Source: Nocardia crassostreae | GTDB lineage: Bacteria > Actinomycetota > Actinomycetes > Mycobacteriales > Mycobacteriaceae | Assembly (NCBI RefSeq): GCF_001613405.1 | Contig: NZ_BDCH01000040.1 | Location: 1-64,000, forward strand | Direction: 5' to 3' | Length of the DNA: 64,000 bases | Shown here: in pieces, positions 38,255 through 47,782 of the stretch | Layout: the number at the start of each line of letters is the position of its first letter | Position numbering within the stretch: the first letter of the stretch is position 1 | Notes under the pieces: generated by a model | Told to the model about the DNA's origin: nothing | What the model saw: only the letters and a program-made list of their open reading frames with translations | Database searches by the model: none | Position numbers and translations under genes: made by a program

Positions 38255-39340
38255 TCAGCCCGGTAGCTGGAAGCGGGCGTCGTGCAAGGCTTTCCAGGCG
38301 CGACCGGATTTGCGGGGGACCTGCTGTTCCAGATAGCGGCGCAGCCGGGCCAGATCGTCCGGATCGTCCTTGGCGGCGGTGCCCGCCAGGCAGTGCACGA
38401 TATCGGCGGCATCGCCGGGCTCACCGCGCAGGTACCAGCCGCGCAGGCCGACCGCGTGCGCCACCGACACCGCCTCGGCGGTGCTCATGACCGCGGACAT
38501 GCGGTCGAGGGCATCGCCGGAAGCCGTCGCGCCGGAGCGCAATTCCCGGAATGCCGTGACCAGCACCTCGAGCACGTCGCGCGGCGGCGCCTGCGGCACC
38601 CCGGAACGGCGCAGCAGCGCTTCGGACTCGGCTTCGACCAATGCCAGCTCGGCGGTGAGATCGCCGATGGGGAACACGGTTTCGAAGTTGAAGCGGCGCT
38701 TGAGCGCGGCGCTCATATCGTTCACGCCGCGATCGCGGGTGTTGGCGGTGGCGATGACATTGAATCCCGCTGTCGCATACACCATCTCGCCGAGCTCCGG
38801 CACCGCCAGCACCCGGTCCGACAGCAGTGACAGAATGGAGTCCTGCACCTCCAGCGGACAGCGCGTGATCTCCTCGAACCGCACGATCTTGCCGTCCCGC
38901 ATACCGCGCATCATGGGCGCGGCCACGATGGACCGCTCCGACGGACCCTCCGACACCAGCAGCGCGTAATTCCACCCGTAGCGGATCTGATCCTCGGTGG
39001 TGGCCGCACCACCCTGAATCGTGAGCGTGGAATCCCCCGAGATGGCAGCCGAAAGCAGCTCCGAAAGCAGCGATTTCGCGGTACCCGGCTCCCCGGTGAG
39101 CAAGAGCCCGCGGGTGGTGGCCAGACTCACCAGCGCCCGATCCACCAGCGAGGCGTCCCCCACGAACTTGCGTTCGATCCCCAGCGTCGGATCACCGACG
39201 ATGAACCGCTTGGCGGCATCCACGCTCAAGGCCCAGCCCGGCGGTGTGGGCGCGGTGTCCTGCTCGCGCAGCCGCGCCAGATCGGCGGCCCAGCGCAGCT
39301 CGGCGGGTGGTCGCTGCATGTGCTCGGTCGTGCTGTTCAT
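38255..39340 (-). CDS. MoxR-type AAA ATPase (YehL-like, cluster B)
   Basis: A 361-residue MoxR ATPase. Walker A is LLLTGEPGTAKSLLSELL (about 79-96), Walker B is in GKIVRFEEITRCPLEVQDS, sensor 1 is VIATANTRDRG, and the arginine finger region is ALKRRFNFE. Its ATG overlaps the stop of the DUF4132 gene (ATGA), so translation is coupled. With VWA and SWIM partners it should form a chaperone-like complex; the substrate is unknown. Confidence 0.9.
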   Translation of the reverse strand: MNSTTEHMQRPPAELRWAADLARLREQDTAPTPPGWALSVDAAKRFIVGDPTLGIERKFVGDASLVDRALVSLATTRGLLLTGEPGTAKSLLSELLSAAISGDSTLTIQGGAATTEDQIRYGWNYALLVSEGPSERSIVAAPMMRGMRDGKIVRFEEITRCPLEVQDSILSLLSDRVLAVPELGEMVYATAGFNVIATANTRDRGVNDMSAALKRRFNFETVFPIGDLTAELALVEAESEALLRRSGVPQAPPRDVLEVLVTAFRELRSGATASGDALDRMSAVMSTAEAVSVAHAVGLRGWYLRGEPGDAADIVHCLAGTAAKDDPDDLARLRRYLEQQVPRKSGRAWKALHDARFQLPG

Positions 39341-42300
39341 CGTGATTCCGCTTTCAGCCAGGCGATATCGCGCAGTATCTCGGATGCGGTGACCGCGTCC
39401 AGGTCGGCGAAGGTGAGGTCGCGGTCGGCATCGAACCGGCTGCCGGTCAGGCGCGCCTCGAAGGTTTGATCGCCATTGGCGTTGGGATCCCAGGCCAGGA
39501 GCCCGGGGTCGGTGGTCACCTCGAGGAATCCACCCCGCGGCAGCGGCTTCTCGAAGACGAACAGGTGCTCCCTATCGGTGTACTCGAGTGGTAGCCAGCC
39601 CCGTCCTGGCAGCCCGAGGAACCGCGTGCTGCCGACCTTCGTACCGTCATCGGTGATCCGCCCGGTGTGCAGCAGCTCCGCGGGAACCGTGTAGATCTCC
39701 CGCCCGAGCTGCGGGAACGGCTGGAGCAGTTCGTAATCGTCGAACAGCTCCGACCAGATCGCCGCCTCGCCGCGGAATTGGACGGGATGCGCGATGCCGA
39801 GCACCGCGTCGTCCGCCACGGTGACCGTCTCGTCCGCGCTGTCGGCGAAGGTGCGGTCCTCCGCGATGCGGAAGCTGCTCACCAGTGCGTCGCCCTCGTA
39901 CACGCCCCACACCAGCCGCCGGGTGACGTGCCAGCGCAGGGGATGCGCGATGAACAGGGTGCGCAACTCCGCCACCGTGAACCGCCGGTTCGTCGCCATG
40001 GCCCGCTCCAGGCGTGTGGTCTGGTCGGCGGCGATCACACGGGCGTTCTTCTTCAGCTGCCGGAAAGTCTTGTGCGCCTGTTCGGCGAGCCCCGCGTCAT
40101 CGTGCGCACCGGCCTTGGGCAGCGTCTTGACGACCTTGCCGCCGTCGGTGGTGAGGACGGGCCGCAGTTGTTCGTCGAATCCGACCACGAAGCGGCGCGG
40201 CCCGAAATCCAGTTCGAGGGTGCCGTCGGCGCGCAGCCCGAGATCCGGAACCAGCCGATCGGCGAGCTGATCCGCGGTGAGCCCCAGTCGATCCGACACC
40301 GCCTCGATACGCTCCCGCGCCCCGTCGCGCACCCGCTTGGTCTTCACCTCCTCGCTGATGAGTTTCACCGCCAGCAGCGCCGCATCCGAGCCGATGGCGA
40401 CGAAGGCGTCCAGCGCCGTCACCGAACGCCGGTCGGAACTGTTCCGCCGCACGTGCTCGAGCAGCGCGGCGACGGTGTCATCGTCACCGAGCGAACCGAG
40501 CGCCTCGTAGACCCAGTCGTGCTGGGCCGGAACGCCGGACCGCAGCCACTGCGCGTACAGCTCCCAGACCAGCGCACCCAGATCGCCCGGACGACACAGC
40601 TTGTAGACCTGTGCCACCCCGGCATACGGTTCGCCGGTCTCGGCGAGCATCAGCATGACGAGCAGATTGTGCAGCGCCGCCGGTGACAGCCGCCCGCCGT
40701 CGCGGGTCCGGACGACCGGCAGCACCGCCGGATTCACCCAGGCCGGAACGGCGGGAATCCGGTTGGGCAGCAGGGTGAGCGGATCCGCGTCGAGCAGGGT
40801 GACCACGGCCTCGGCCGCCCGCGATCTGTACTCCCGTGCCGCGCCGAGTATCTCCTCGCCGTGACCGAGTCCGTGCAGGAGCCGCAGCGTCCGGATGGCG
40901 AGGCGGCGATTGCGCTCCCGGCGGCCGACCGCTCGCGGAATCAGCACCTGCGCCGTGAACCGGGCGTGCCGCCGCAGATACCGCACCGCGCCCTCGCGCA
41001 TGGTGCGCCGATCGAGGCGCGCCAGTTGCAGATCGACCACCTCGGCGCCGACATAGGGGAGCAGCGCCTCGGTGACCTCCCGCGGCTGATGCCTGATGGC
41101 ATCCCGCACGAGCGGAAACGCATCGGCCTCGAAGGCGGCGGTGGCGGCCAGCATTTCCCGGGACGGACCCCAGAACCAGCTGAGCCTGGCGTCCCGCACG
41201 AGCGACCGGGTGCGGTCCGGCCCGGCCAGCACGAGCGCGCCGAGCTCGAATTCGGTGACGCTCTTCGGATTGATCCGATCGAGTGTGCGCTCGAGCTCCG
41301 GATAGCGGGCCGGGTCGACCAGCGCGTGCCAGCGCTGGCGTTCCCCGGGCAGCCAGGCGCAGTGAATCCCCTCCGGCGGCTCGAGCCCTTCCACGACAGC
41401 GGCCTTGGCGCGGGCACGGATCGTCCACGGCGGATTCCGCAGCAGTTCCGGTTCGGACTCCGCCTCGTTCGCGGCGGCTTCGGCCCGGCGCACCTCGTCC
41501 GCGATGAGAGTCGCGGTGGCGGCGGGCAATTCGTCCTGCCGGGTCCGGGCGAATTCGAGATGCCCGGCGATATGCTCGCGCAGCAGATCGGCATGCTCCG
41601 GTTTCCCGGCGTCCAGCAGCTCCAGGGCGCGTCGCGGAAACAGTTTCGCGGCCTCCCGGATCGGCGGTACCGCCTCGGTCCGATAGGCGCGCGCGGCGAG
41701 GGCGGTGAATGCCGCGTCGGTGGGAATCACCGCCAGGTCCTGGGCGATCGCCTTGCGGAGCGGCTGATTCATTTCCCAGTGATCGAACCAGTCCGTGAAT
41801 ACCGGGACCACCCCGAAACCGACCCCGTCGACCACGGTGATCGCCGAGTCGCCGTGGGAAAGCGCCACACCCTCGTCCGGTGTGAGGCGCACGGTCGCCA
41901 CATTGAGCCGCCGCAACTGCGCCACCGTGCTCGCCGCGTCGACGAGCGGTCGGCAATGGGCGTGGGCATTGCCGTCCGCCGCCGCCTCCTCGATATCCGC
42001 GGCCACCCACTCTCGTTGCGAGGGCAGCACGAACGAGGTGACCACCCGCGCGTGCCGCGAGTCGCCGCGGACGCTCTCCAGCAGGGCGACGATATCGGGC
42101 ATGGCCGCCTCGGGCAGCGCGGCGATCCGATTGCGCAGCACACCCAGTGCGGTGCGCACGGGGCCGTACTCGCCCCGATGCCAATACGGCGGCCGCGTCG
42201 ACAACGGTGCGGTCATTGCCCGCACCATGGCCTCGACCGCGAAGGTGACGCCCCGCACCGCCGTCCAATGATCGAGCAGTGCACCGATATCTGCCACGGC

Positions 42301-42648
42301 ACGCCGTTGCTGTTCGAGAGGAAGCCCGCGCGGCCAGTCCATGCGGGTGCTCAGCAGCGCGGCGGTCACCTCCAACGGCAGTTCTCCCACCGCACCGGGA
42401 GTCTCGGGTAGGACGCGATCGGGCCGGGGAGCGCGCTTGTGCAAGCGCTCTACGGCTTGTTCGTAGAACTCCAGGCACGCCCCGGCCTGGGCCGCCACCG
42501 CAGCGGCGTCGACCGCCGGTGCGGGCGCTCGCAGCAGCCCGTCCCGCCGGTACAGCAACTGCTTGCGCTGCGCCGCGGTCGGTTCGAACAGATCCTCGGC
42601 ACCCGGCAGCTCCTCCCTGGTCGCCGGATCGTGCTCGGATTCCGTCAT
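39337..42648 (-). CDS. DUF4132 protein, copy 1 (YehI/MolR-like), operon leader
   Basis: 1103 residues. A long helical, HEAT-like N-terminal region is followed by the DUF4132 domain, recognisable in all copies here by the run FGPRRFVVGFDEQLRPVLTTD, a KxLPKxGxxDD stretch, and RRLVWGVYEGD. The C-terminus has LLQPFPQLGREIY and ends VTASEILRDIAWL. E. coli YehI/MolR is the known relative. It lies first in the MoxR-DUF5682-VWA-SWIM operon and has its own RecA-NDp-like promoter at 42.7 kb. It differs from copies 2-5 in lacking their N-terminal W-x-x-P-x-x-WW motif. Confidence 0.85.
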   Translation of the reverse strand: MTESEHDPATREELPGAEDLFEPTAAQRKQLLYRRDGLLRAPAPAVDAAAVAAQAGACLEFYEQAVERLHKRAPRPDRVLPETPGAVGELPLEVTAALLSTRMDWPRGLPLEQQRRAVADIGALLDHWTAVRGVTFAVEAMVRAMTAPLSTRPPYWHRGEYGPVRTALGVLRNRIAALPEAAMPDIVALLESVRGDSRHARVVTSFVLPSQREWVAADIEEAAADGNAHAHCRPLVDAASTVAQLRRLNVATVRLTPDEGVALSHGDSAITVVDGVGFGVVPVFTDWFDHWEMNQPLRKAIAQDLAVIPTDAAFTALAARAYRTEAVPPIREAAKLFPRRALELLDAGKPEHADLLREHIAGHLEFARTRQDELPAATATLIADEVRRAEAAANEAESEPELLRNPPWTIRARAKAAVVEGLEPPEGIHCAWLPGERQRWHALVDPARYPELERTLDRINPKSVTEFELGALVLAGPDRTRSLVRDARLSWFWGPSREMLAATAAFEADAFPLVRDAIRHQPREVTEALLPYVGAEVVDLQLARLDRRTMREGAVRYLRRHARFTAQVLIPRAVGRRERNRRLAIRTLRLLHGLGHGEEILGAAREYRSRAAEAVVTLLDADPLTLLPNRIPAVPAWVNPAVLPVVRTRDGGRLSPAALHNLLVMLMLAETGEPYAGVAQVYKLCRPGDLGALVWELYAQWLRSGVPAQHDWVYEALGSLGDDDTVAALLEHVRRNSSDRRSVTALDAFVAIGSDAALLAVKLISEEVKTKRVRDGARERIEAVSDRLGLTADQLADRLVPDLGLRADGTLELDFGPRRFVVGFDEQLRPVLTTDGGKVVKTLPKAGAHDDAGLAEQAHKTFRQLKKNARVIAADQTTRLERAMATNRRFTVAELRTLFIAHPLRWHVTRRLVWGVYEGDALVSSFRIAEDRTFADSADETVTVADDAVLGIAHPVQFRGEAAIWSELFDDYELLQPFPQLGREIYTVPAELLHTGRITDDGTKVGSTRFLGLPGRGWLPLEYTDREHLFVFEKPLPRGGFLEVTTDPGLLAWDPNANGDQTFEARLTGSRFDADRDLTFADLDAVTASEILRDIAWLKAESR

Positions 42649-42683
42649 CGGACCCCCATGTCGTACTTCGTGATTCGCGACCG

Positions 42684-42706
42684 ACTGTAATCAGCGCGAC
42701 CGACAC
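42684..42706 (-). promoter_or_regulatory. RecA-NDp/PafBC-like promoter for DUF4132 copy 1 operon
   Basis: Read on the minus strand: GTGTCGGTC (42706-42698), eight bases, TACAGT (42689-42684). This fits tTGTCRgtg-N8-TAnnnT at all core positions. The likely start of transcription is about 29 bases before the ATG at 42648, with a GGGGGT ribosome site between. The two sister elements at 51.2 and 55.7 kb share core and spacing. Confidence 0.7.
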
Positions 42707-42718
42707 CCGCCGCGCGCA

Positions 42719-45700
42719 CTACCGCCCGCCGTCCGGGACCGCGGTGAGGTATTCGAGATCGCGCAGCACCTCCGAGGCGGTCACCGGATCCAGCACACCG
42801 AAGGGCGCGGACTGTGCGCCCGGCCACCAGTGCTGATCCGGACCGCCGCCCTTCAGCCAAACCCGATCCAGCTCCTGATGATCCCCACGCTCATCCGGTG
42901 GCATACCGGCGCTGAATCCAGGATCCACGTCGACGACGATCGAGACATCGCCGCCGAGCGCGCGGAAGACGCAGCGCGAATCGCCATTGTCCCCGGGCGC
43001 TTCCCGTTCCCAGCCACGGGACATCAAGCCCATGGCATTGCCCACGGGGACCTTGATTCCCATGAACCGCGCCAGGCGAACCGCCCCGGACTCCTCCTCG
43101 GTGAGCCGGTAGGTTTCGCGAGCCAGCTGTGGAAACGGTTGCAGGATCTCGTAATCGGCGAAAACCTCACCCCAGGCCGGGAGCATGCCCGGTAGGTGCA
43201 GCGGGTGCGCGATGCCGAGGCGGGCGTCGTCGGGGAGCGTCACCGATGCGTCGTGGGCATCGGCGAGACTGCCGTCCTCGGCAATACGCGCCGATCCGAT
43301 GACGGCGCCCTCCGCGTCGAAGATCGCCCATACCAGTCGTCGCGCCGACTGGCGGACGAGCGGATGGTCGACGAACAGCTGCCGGTATTCGCCGGGCGAC
43401 CAGCGGCGGCCCGCCACCATGGCGTGCTCCAAGCGGCGGATCTGCCCGCTCGCAATGGTTTTCACGTCCTTCTTGAAGGCGCTGAACTGTTTGACGGCGG
43501 CCGCCGCGAGCTCCGGATCGTCCGTGCCGCCGGGTTTGGGCAGACTCTTGCGCGGGGCGCCGTCGGCATCGCCTATGGTCGGCCGCAGTTGCTCGTCGAG
43601 TCCGATGCGGAACTGTCGCGGACCGAAATCCAGGTGCAGCACACCCGCGGCGGACAAGCCGAGATCGGGCGCCAGCCGATCGGCGAGCTGCTCGGCCGTC
43701 AGGCCGCGCTGCCGCGCGATCCGCTCGATCATGCGCTGCGCCTCGGCCTTGATGCCCTTGAACTTCACCTTCTCGGCAATGCCGTTGAGCTGCATGAGAG
43801 CGATATCGGTGCCGATCGCGGCGAGCGCCGCCATGCCGTTGACCGCACGCTGATGCGCGGACTCCCCGGGCCACGCCCGGATGAGCGGGGTGAGGCGGCG
43901 CGCGGTCTCGTCATTGCCGAACCAGCCGAGCGCGCGCAGCACCCACCCGTCCGCGGCCGGATAGTTCACCGCCCGCCAGGTGTCGAACAGCGCCCAGGCG
44001 AATTCGGCCAGCGAGACCGGATCGGCGATCCGCGCCATGCGGTCCACTCCGGCGTAGCGGTCCTCGGCCTCGGATATTGCCAGCATGGTGCATACCACCT
44101 GGACGGACTCCGGTGGCAGCGCACGGCGACCGTCGTGCAAGACGATCGGCGGGAGCGTCGCCGGAATCAGCCAGGACGGCAGTGTCGGCAGCTTGGCCGG
44201 TAGCAGCAACAGGGGATCGGTGATCAGTTCGGCCTCGAGCGCGGCGACCGCTTCGGGGCCGAAGTCGGCGGCCGCGGCCAGCAGTAGGTCGCGGTGTCCG
44301 CGCCGGGACAGCAGATGTATTGCGGCCCAGGCTTGTTTGCGTGGACGGGCGGGTTTGTCCAATGCGGCGGCGAGGAGATCCGGTGCGGCCGTGGCGATGT
44401 GGCGCTCGAACCAGGCGGTCGCGGTCTTCGCGGATTTGCGGGCGCCGAGCAGTCGCGCCATGAGCCGGGTGACCTCGGTGCCCGACAGGGGCGTCAGCGC
44501 CTCGGCGCGATCGGCCGGATCCAGTTGTGCCGCCGCGAATATGAGCGGGACCACCGGTTCGCCGAAGCGGGCGAGAATCCGGTCCATTCCGGAGAACGAG
44601 CTCCAGAAATGATCCGGCCGTAGCACATCCAGATGCGGAGTCAGCAGCTCGACGGGCGCGGAGCAGAAGACGCGAATCAGCTTGTAGCGGCGGTCGGAGC
44701 GCTGATTCGCCAGGGCGGCGTCGATGTCGGCCTGCCAGTCGCGCTCCGCGGGTTCGGTCTCGTTCGGATCCTGGTAGGGGTACCGGGCGGTGGCCCAGCG
44801 TTCCCGCTCGCCGTCCTGCCAGTCGAGGCCGACCGGTCGCGGGGTGCCGAGACCGGGTATCACGATCGAGTCGGCCGAGGGTTGTGGCCGGTCCCACGGC
44901 GGGATGCGCAGGAAATCGGGCAGCTCGTCCGGTGTGGCGGTGCCGTCATAGGTGACCGCGCTCGGTGCGAGCCGCGCGGCGATGCCGAGTTGGGCCGCCA
45001 GTTCCGGGTACATGTGGGCTTGGGCGCGCAGCAGACCGGAGATGATCGCGGAGGGCGCGGGCACCGCCGCCAGGAGCCGCAGCGCCCGGCGCGGGAACCG
45101 CCCGATCGCCTCGTACAGGGCGGCGCGCACGGTAGTGCGGTCGATCCGCTCCAGCAGCACCGTGAACGCCTCATCGGTGGGGAAGTGAGTGAGCATCTCC
45201 GCCACGGCACGGTGAATTTCGGGCCGCAAACCGGTGTTGTCGAGCGCTTCGGCCATCAAGGGCGCGACCTGTGGACCAATGTGCACGGCCACCGCGAAAC
45301 GCAGGAAGTCCCACGCGAACAGCCCTCCGTCCGGCAGGGACAGCGCGGTCAGCTGATCGAGGGTCGTCGCGGACGAGACAGCCCCGGTCCACGAGGAATC
45401 CCGGTAGCTCGGCCGGTTCTGTACGGCGATGTGCAGGTCGGCATCGAGCCATTCCTGTTCTGTCGGAAACAGATACACCGTGGCCACCCGCGCCGCCACG
45501 GTGCCCGGATCGGTGCGCAGAACACCGATCCGGTCGACGACAGCGCGATATTCCGCCTCGGGCAGCTCCGCTAGCAGACCCCGCAGCCGCCGCAGCGTCT
45601 CGATGATCTGCGAGTTGTATTGCGCGGCAGGATGCAGCGGCCGCACGAACGCCTCCTGCGACGGGATCGTCAGCCCGGCCATCCGGACGGCGGCCTCGGC

Positions 45701-46066
45701 GGCGAAGCCCGCACCGTACCGTCCGACCCACGCATCCGCCATCATCACCAGGGACAGCGCCTGGCGGTCCCGTCGGGTGGCGCGGTGTCCGATCAACCCC
45801 ACCACCGCCGCCCCGAGCGGAGACTCACCCGTACCGTCGAGCAGCGCCGCCCCGGCCGCCCCGAGCTCGGTAAATCCCTCGGCCGCAGTAAGTTCCACCA
45901 TCGGCCGCACCCGATCGTCGCCGAGCACCGCACTCCACCGCGCCTCGGCCTCCGCATCCAGCCGAACCGGCCGCGCCGGACCCTTGCCCCGGAACCGGTC
46001 GACTTCGGCCCACCAGGAATCCGGTACCACCCACGCGTCCTCATCGGCACGACGCTGCTCGGTCAT
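42719..46066 (-). CDS. DUF4132 protein, copy 2
   Basis: 1115 residues, intact. The N-terminus has WVVPDSWWAEVDRFRGKGPARP, the motif shared by copies 2-5 (W-x-x-P-x-x-WW, then RGxGP). The central helical repeats are like those of copy 1, and the C-terminal domain has FGPRQFRIGLDEQLRPTIGD, KSLPKPGGTDDPE, RRLVWAIFDAEG and FADYEILQPFPQL. It starts 25 bp past the remnants of copy 3 and has no promoter of its own that I can see, so it is probably transcribed from the 51.2 kb promoter through copies 4 and 3. Confidence 0.85.
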   Translation of the reverse strand: MTEQRRADEDAWVVPDSWWAEVDRFRGKGPARPVRLDAEAEARWSAVLGDDRVRPMVELTAAEGFTELGAAGAALLDGTGESPLGAAVVGLIGHRATRRDRQALSLVMMADAWVGRYGAGFAAEAAVRMAGLTIPSQEAFVRPLHPAAQYNSQIIETLRRLRGLLAELPEAEYRAVVDRIGVLRTDPGTVAARVATVYLFPTEQEWLDADLHIAVQNRPSYRDSSWTGAVSSATTLDQLTALSLPDGGLFAWDFLRFAVAVHIGPQVAPLMAEALDNTGLRPEIHRAVAEMLTHFPTDEAFTVLLERIDRTTVRAALYEAIGRFPRRALRLLAAVPAPSAIISGLLRAQAHMYPELAAQLGIAARLAPSAVTYDGTATPDELPDFLRIPPWDRPQPSADSIVIPGLGTPRPVGLDWQDGERERWATARYPYQDPNETEPAERDWQADIDAALANQRSDRRYKLIRVFCSAPVELLTPHLDVLRPDHFWSSFSGMDRILARFGEPVVPLIFAAAQLDPADRAEALTPLSGTEVTRLMARLLGARKSAKTATAWFERHIATAAPDLLAAALDKPARPRKQAWAAIHLLSRRGHRDLLLAAAADFGPEAVAALEAELITDPLLLLPAKLPTLPSWLIPATLPPIVLHDGRRALPPESVQVVCTMLAISEAEDRYAGVDRMARIADPVSLAEFAWALFDTWRAVNYPAADGWVLRALGWFGNDETARRLTPLIRAWPGESAHQRAVNGMAALAAIGTDIALMQLNGIAEKVKFKGIKAEAQRMIERIARQRGLTAEQLADRLAPDLGLSAAGVLHLDFGPRQFRIGLDEQLRPTIGDADGAPRKSLPKPGGTDDPELAAAAVKQFSAFKKDVKTIASGQIRRLEHAMVAGRRWSPGEYRQLFVDHPLVRQSARRLVWAIFDAEGAVIGSARIAEDGSLADAHDASVTLPDDARLGIAHPLHLPGMLPAWGEVFADYEILQPFPQLARETYRLTEEESGAVRLARFMGIKVPVGNAMGLMSRGWEREAPGDNGDSRCVFRALGGDVSIVVDVDPGFSAGMPPDERGDHQELDRVWLKGGGPDQHWWPGAQSAPFGVLDPVTASEVLRDLEYLTAVPDGGR

Positions 46067-46091
46067 GCTGTCCCTCCCCGGTTCTCGACGA

Positions 46092-47734
46092 TCATGCGGT
46101 GAGACTGCGCAGCTCCCGCACCAACTCCGACACCGCGACGGGATCCACGTCGGCGAAGGTGTGCTCGCAGGCGTGGCTACGCCATTCGCTGCCGGAGACG
46201 GCGAGCCGGACGCGGTCTATGCGCTGATCGTCCATCTGGTCGGGCGTGAGCCCGATCGACAGACCGGGCTCGAAATCCACTACGGCCATGAGTTTCTCGC
46301 CGACTGGGCGGTAGAAGTAGGAATACCAGCCCGCGTCCTGCGGGGCTTGGCGCTCCCAGCCGCGCTGCAGCAGGCCCATTGCCCGGCCTGCCGGGAATGC
46401 GGGGCCGTTGAACCGATCGAGGGTGTACCCGGCCAGCTCGGCGTCGGTGAGGTGGTACACATCGCGATTCAGCTGCGGGAACGGTTGCAGGATCTCGTAA
46501 TCGGCGAAGGCTTCCGACCACGTGCCGAGGGAATCGGTGAGATGCAGGGGGTGAGCGACACCGACCAGCCGGTGTCGTCGAGGGTGACGGTGTCGTCGGA
46601 GGCGTCGGCGAAGCCGCGATCCTCGGCGATGCGGAACGAACCGGTGACGCCGCCGTGCTCGTCGAAGGTCGCCCACACCAGCCGCCGGGTCGGATGGCCC
46701 AGCAGCGGGTGCTCGGTGAAGAGCTGCCGGTGCTGGGCCAGCGGCCAGCGACGGCCGCGGACCATTGCCCGTTCGAAACGCCGGAGCTGGTCGAGGGCAA
46801 TAGTTTTCACATCCTTCCGCAGCGCCGCGAACGCCCCCACGCGAATTCGGCCAGCGATATCGGATCGGCGAGGGACCGTACATGCGCCACCCCGGCGTGA
46901 TTGCCGGTCGGTCCGATCGTCTGCGTCAGCATGCCGCACACCGTGGCGACGGCGGACGGCGGTAAGGCGAGCCGGTTGTCGCGCAACACGATCGGCGGCA
47001 GCGCGGCCGGGAACAGCCACGCGGGCGGAACCGGGGCCGCTTCGTCCGATCGCAGTGGCTTGGGCAGCTCGTCGTCGGTGGCGACGCCGCGGCACTCCAC
47101 CGCGGAAACCACCGGCTCGACCGGAATACCGAGGGCGGCGGCGCGTTCCGGATGCGCCCGCGCCTGCGCGCGCAGCAGATCGCCCGTCATCTCCGTCCCT
47201 GACTCGGAGGCAGCCAGCATCCGCAGCGACCGACTCGGAAAGCGTTGCATCGCTTCGATGCGGGCTGTGGAGCTTGGTCTGGGAGCGGCGGCGTACCCGG
47301 CCCTCTGCGAAGGCACGTGTCCGGGGTACGTCCAGTTCCAGCCCGGCCAGCTCGACGGCCGCCCGCGCCGCGAACACCACACCGTGGTCGGCGACCCACG
47401 TGTCGGCCAGCGGGGTGGTGCGTATGTCGTAGCGCCCATCGATATACATCAGATCGATGAGCAGCCCGAGCACCGCCAACCCCAGCGGCGTCACCGCGCT
47501 GCCGTCCCGTGCGGCCCGCCCGGCCTGCGCCAGGTCGGCACTGCCCGCCTGTTCGGTCGCTGCCAGAATGCCTGGCACCCGATCATCGCCCGCGAGCTTC
47601 CGATACGTGGGGCGGGCCTTCGAATCGAGTTTGATGGGGCGCGCTGGACCCTGTCCGCGGAAGCGGTCCGCCTTGGCCCACCAGGACTCGGGGACCACCC
47701 ATTCGTCTTCGTCCACACGGTGCGTTTCGATCAC
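46092..47734 (-). pseudogene. DUF4132 copy 3, decayed by internal deletions and frameshifts
   Basis: The start (WVVPESWWAKADRFRGQGPARP) and end (SELVRELRSLTA) match copy 2 closely, but only about 547 codons remain of some 1110. Aligning by eye to copy 2, three blocks are missing: about 200 residues after TRAFAEGR (near 47.27 kb), about 250 between LPKPLRS and PPAWLFPAALPPIVL (near 47.05 kb), and about 170 between SLAEFAWG and ALRKDVKTIALDQLRR (near 46.83 kb). The frame changes at the first and third junctions and again near 46.57 kb. It should not yield a functional protein. Confidence 0.85.
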
Positions 47735-47782
47735 GTTGTCACTTCCGGGTAGTCGATGCGGTTCGGGGGATTGGCCCGCGGC

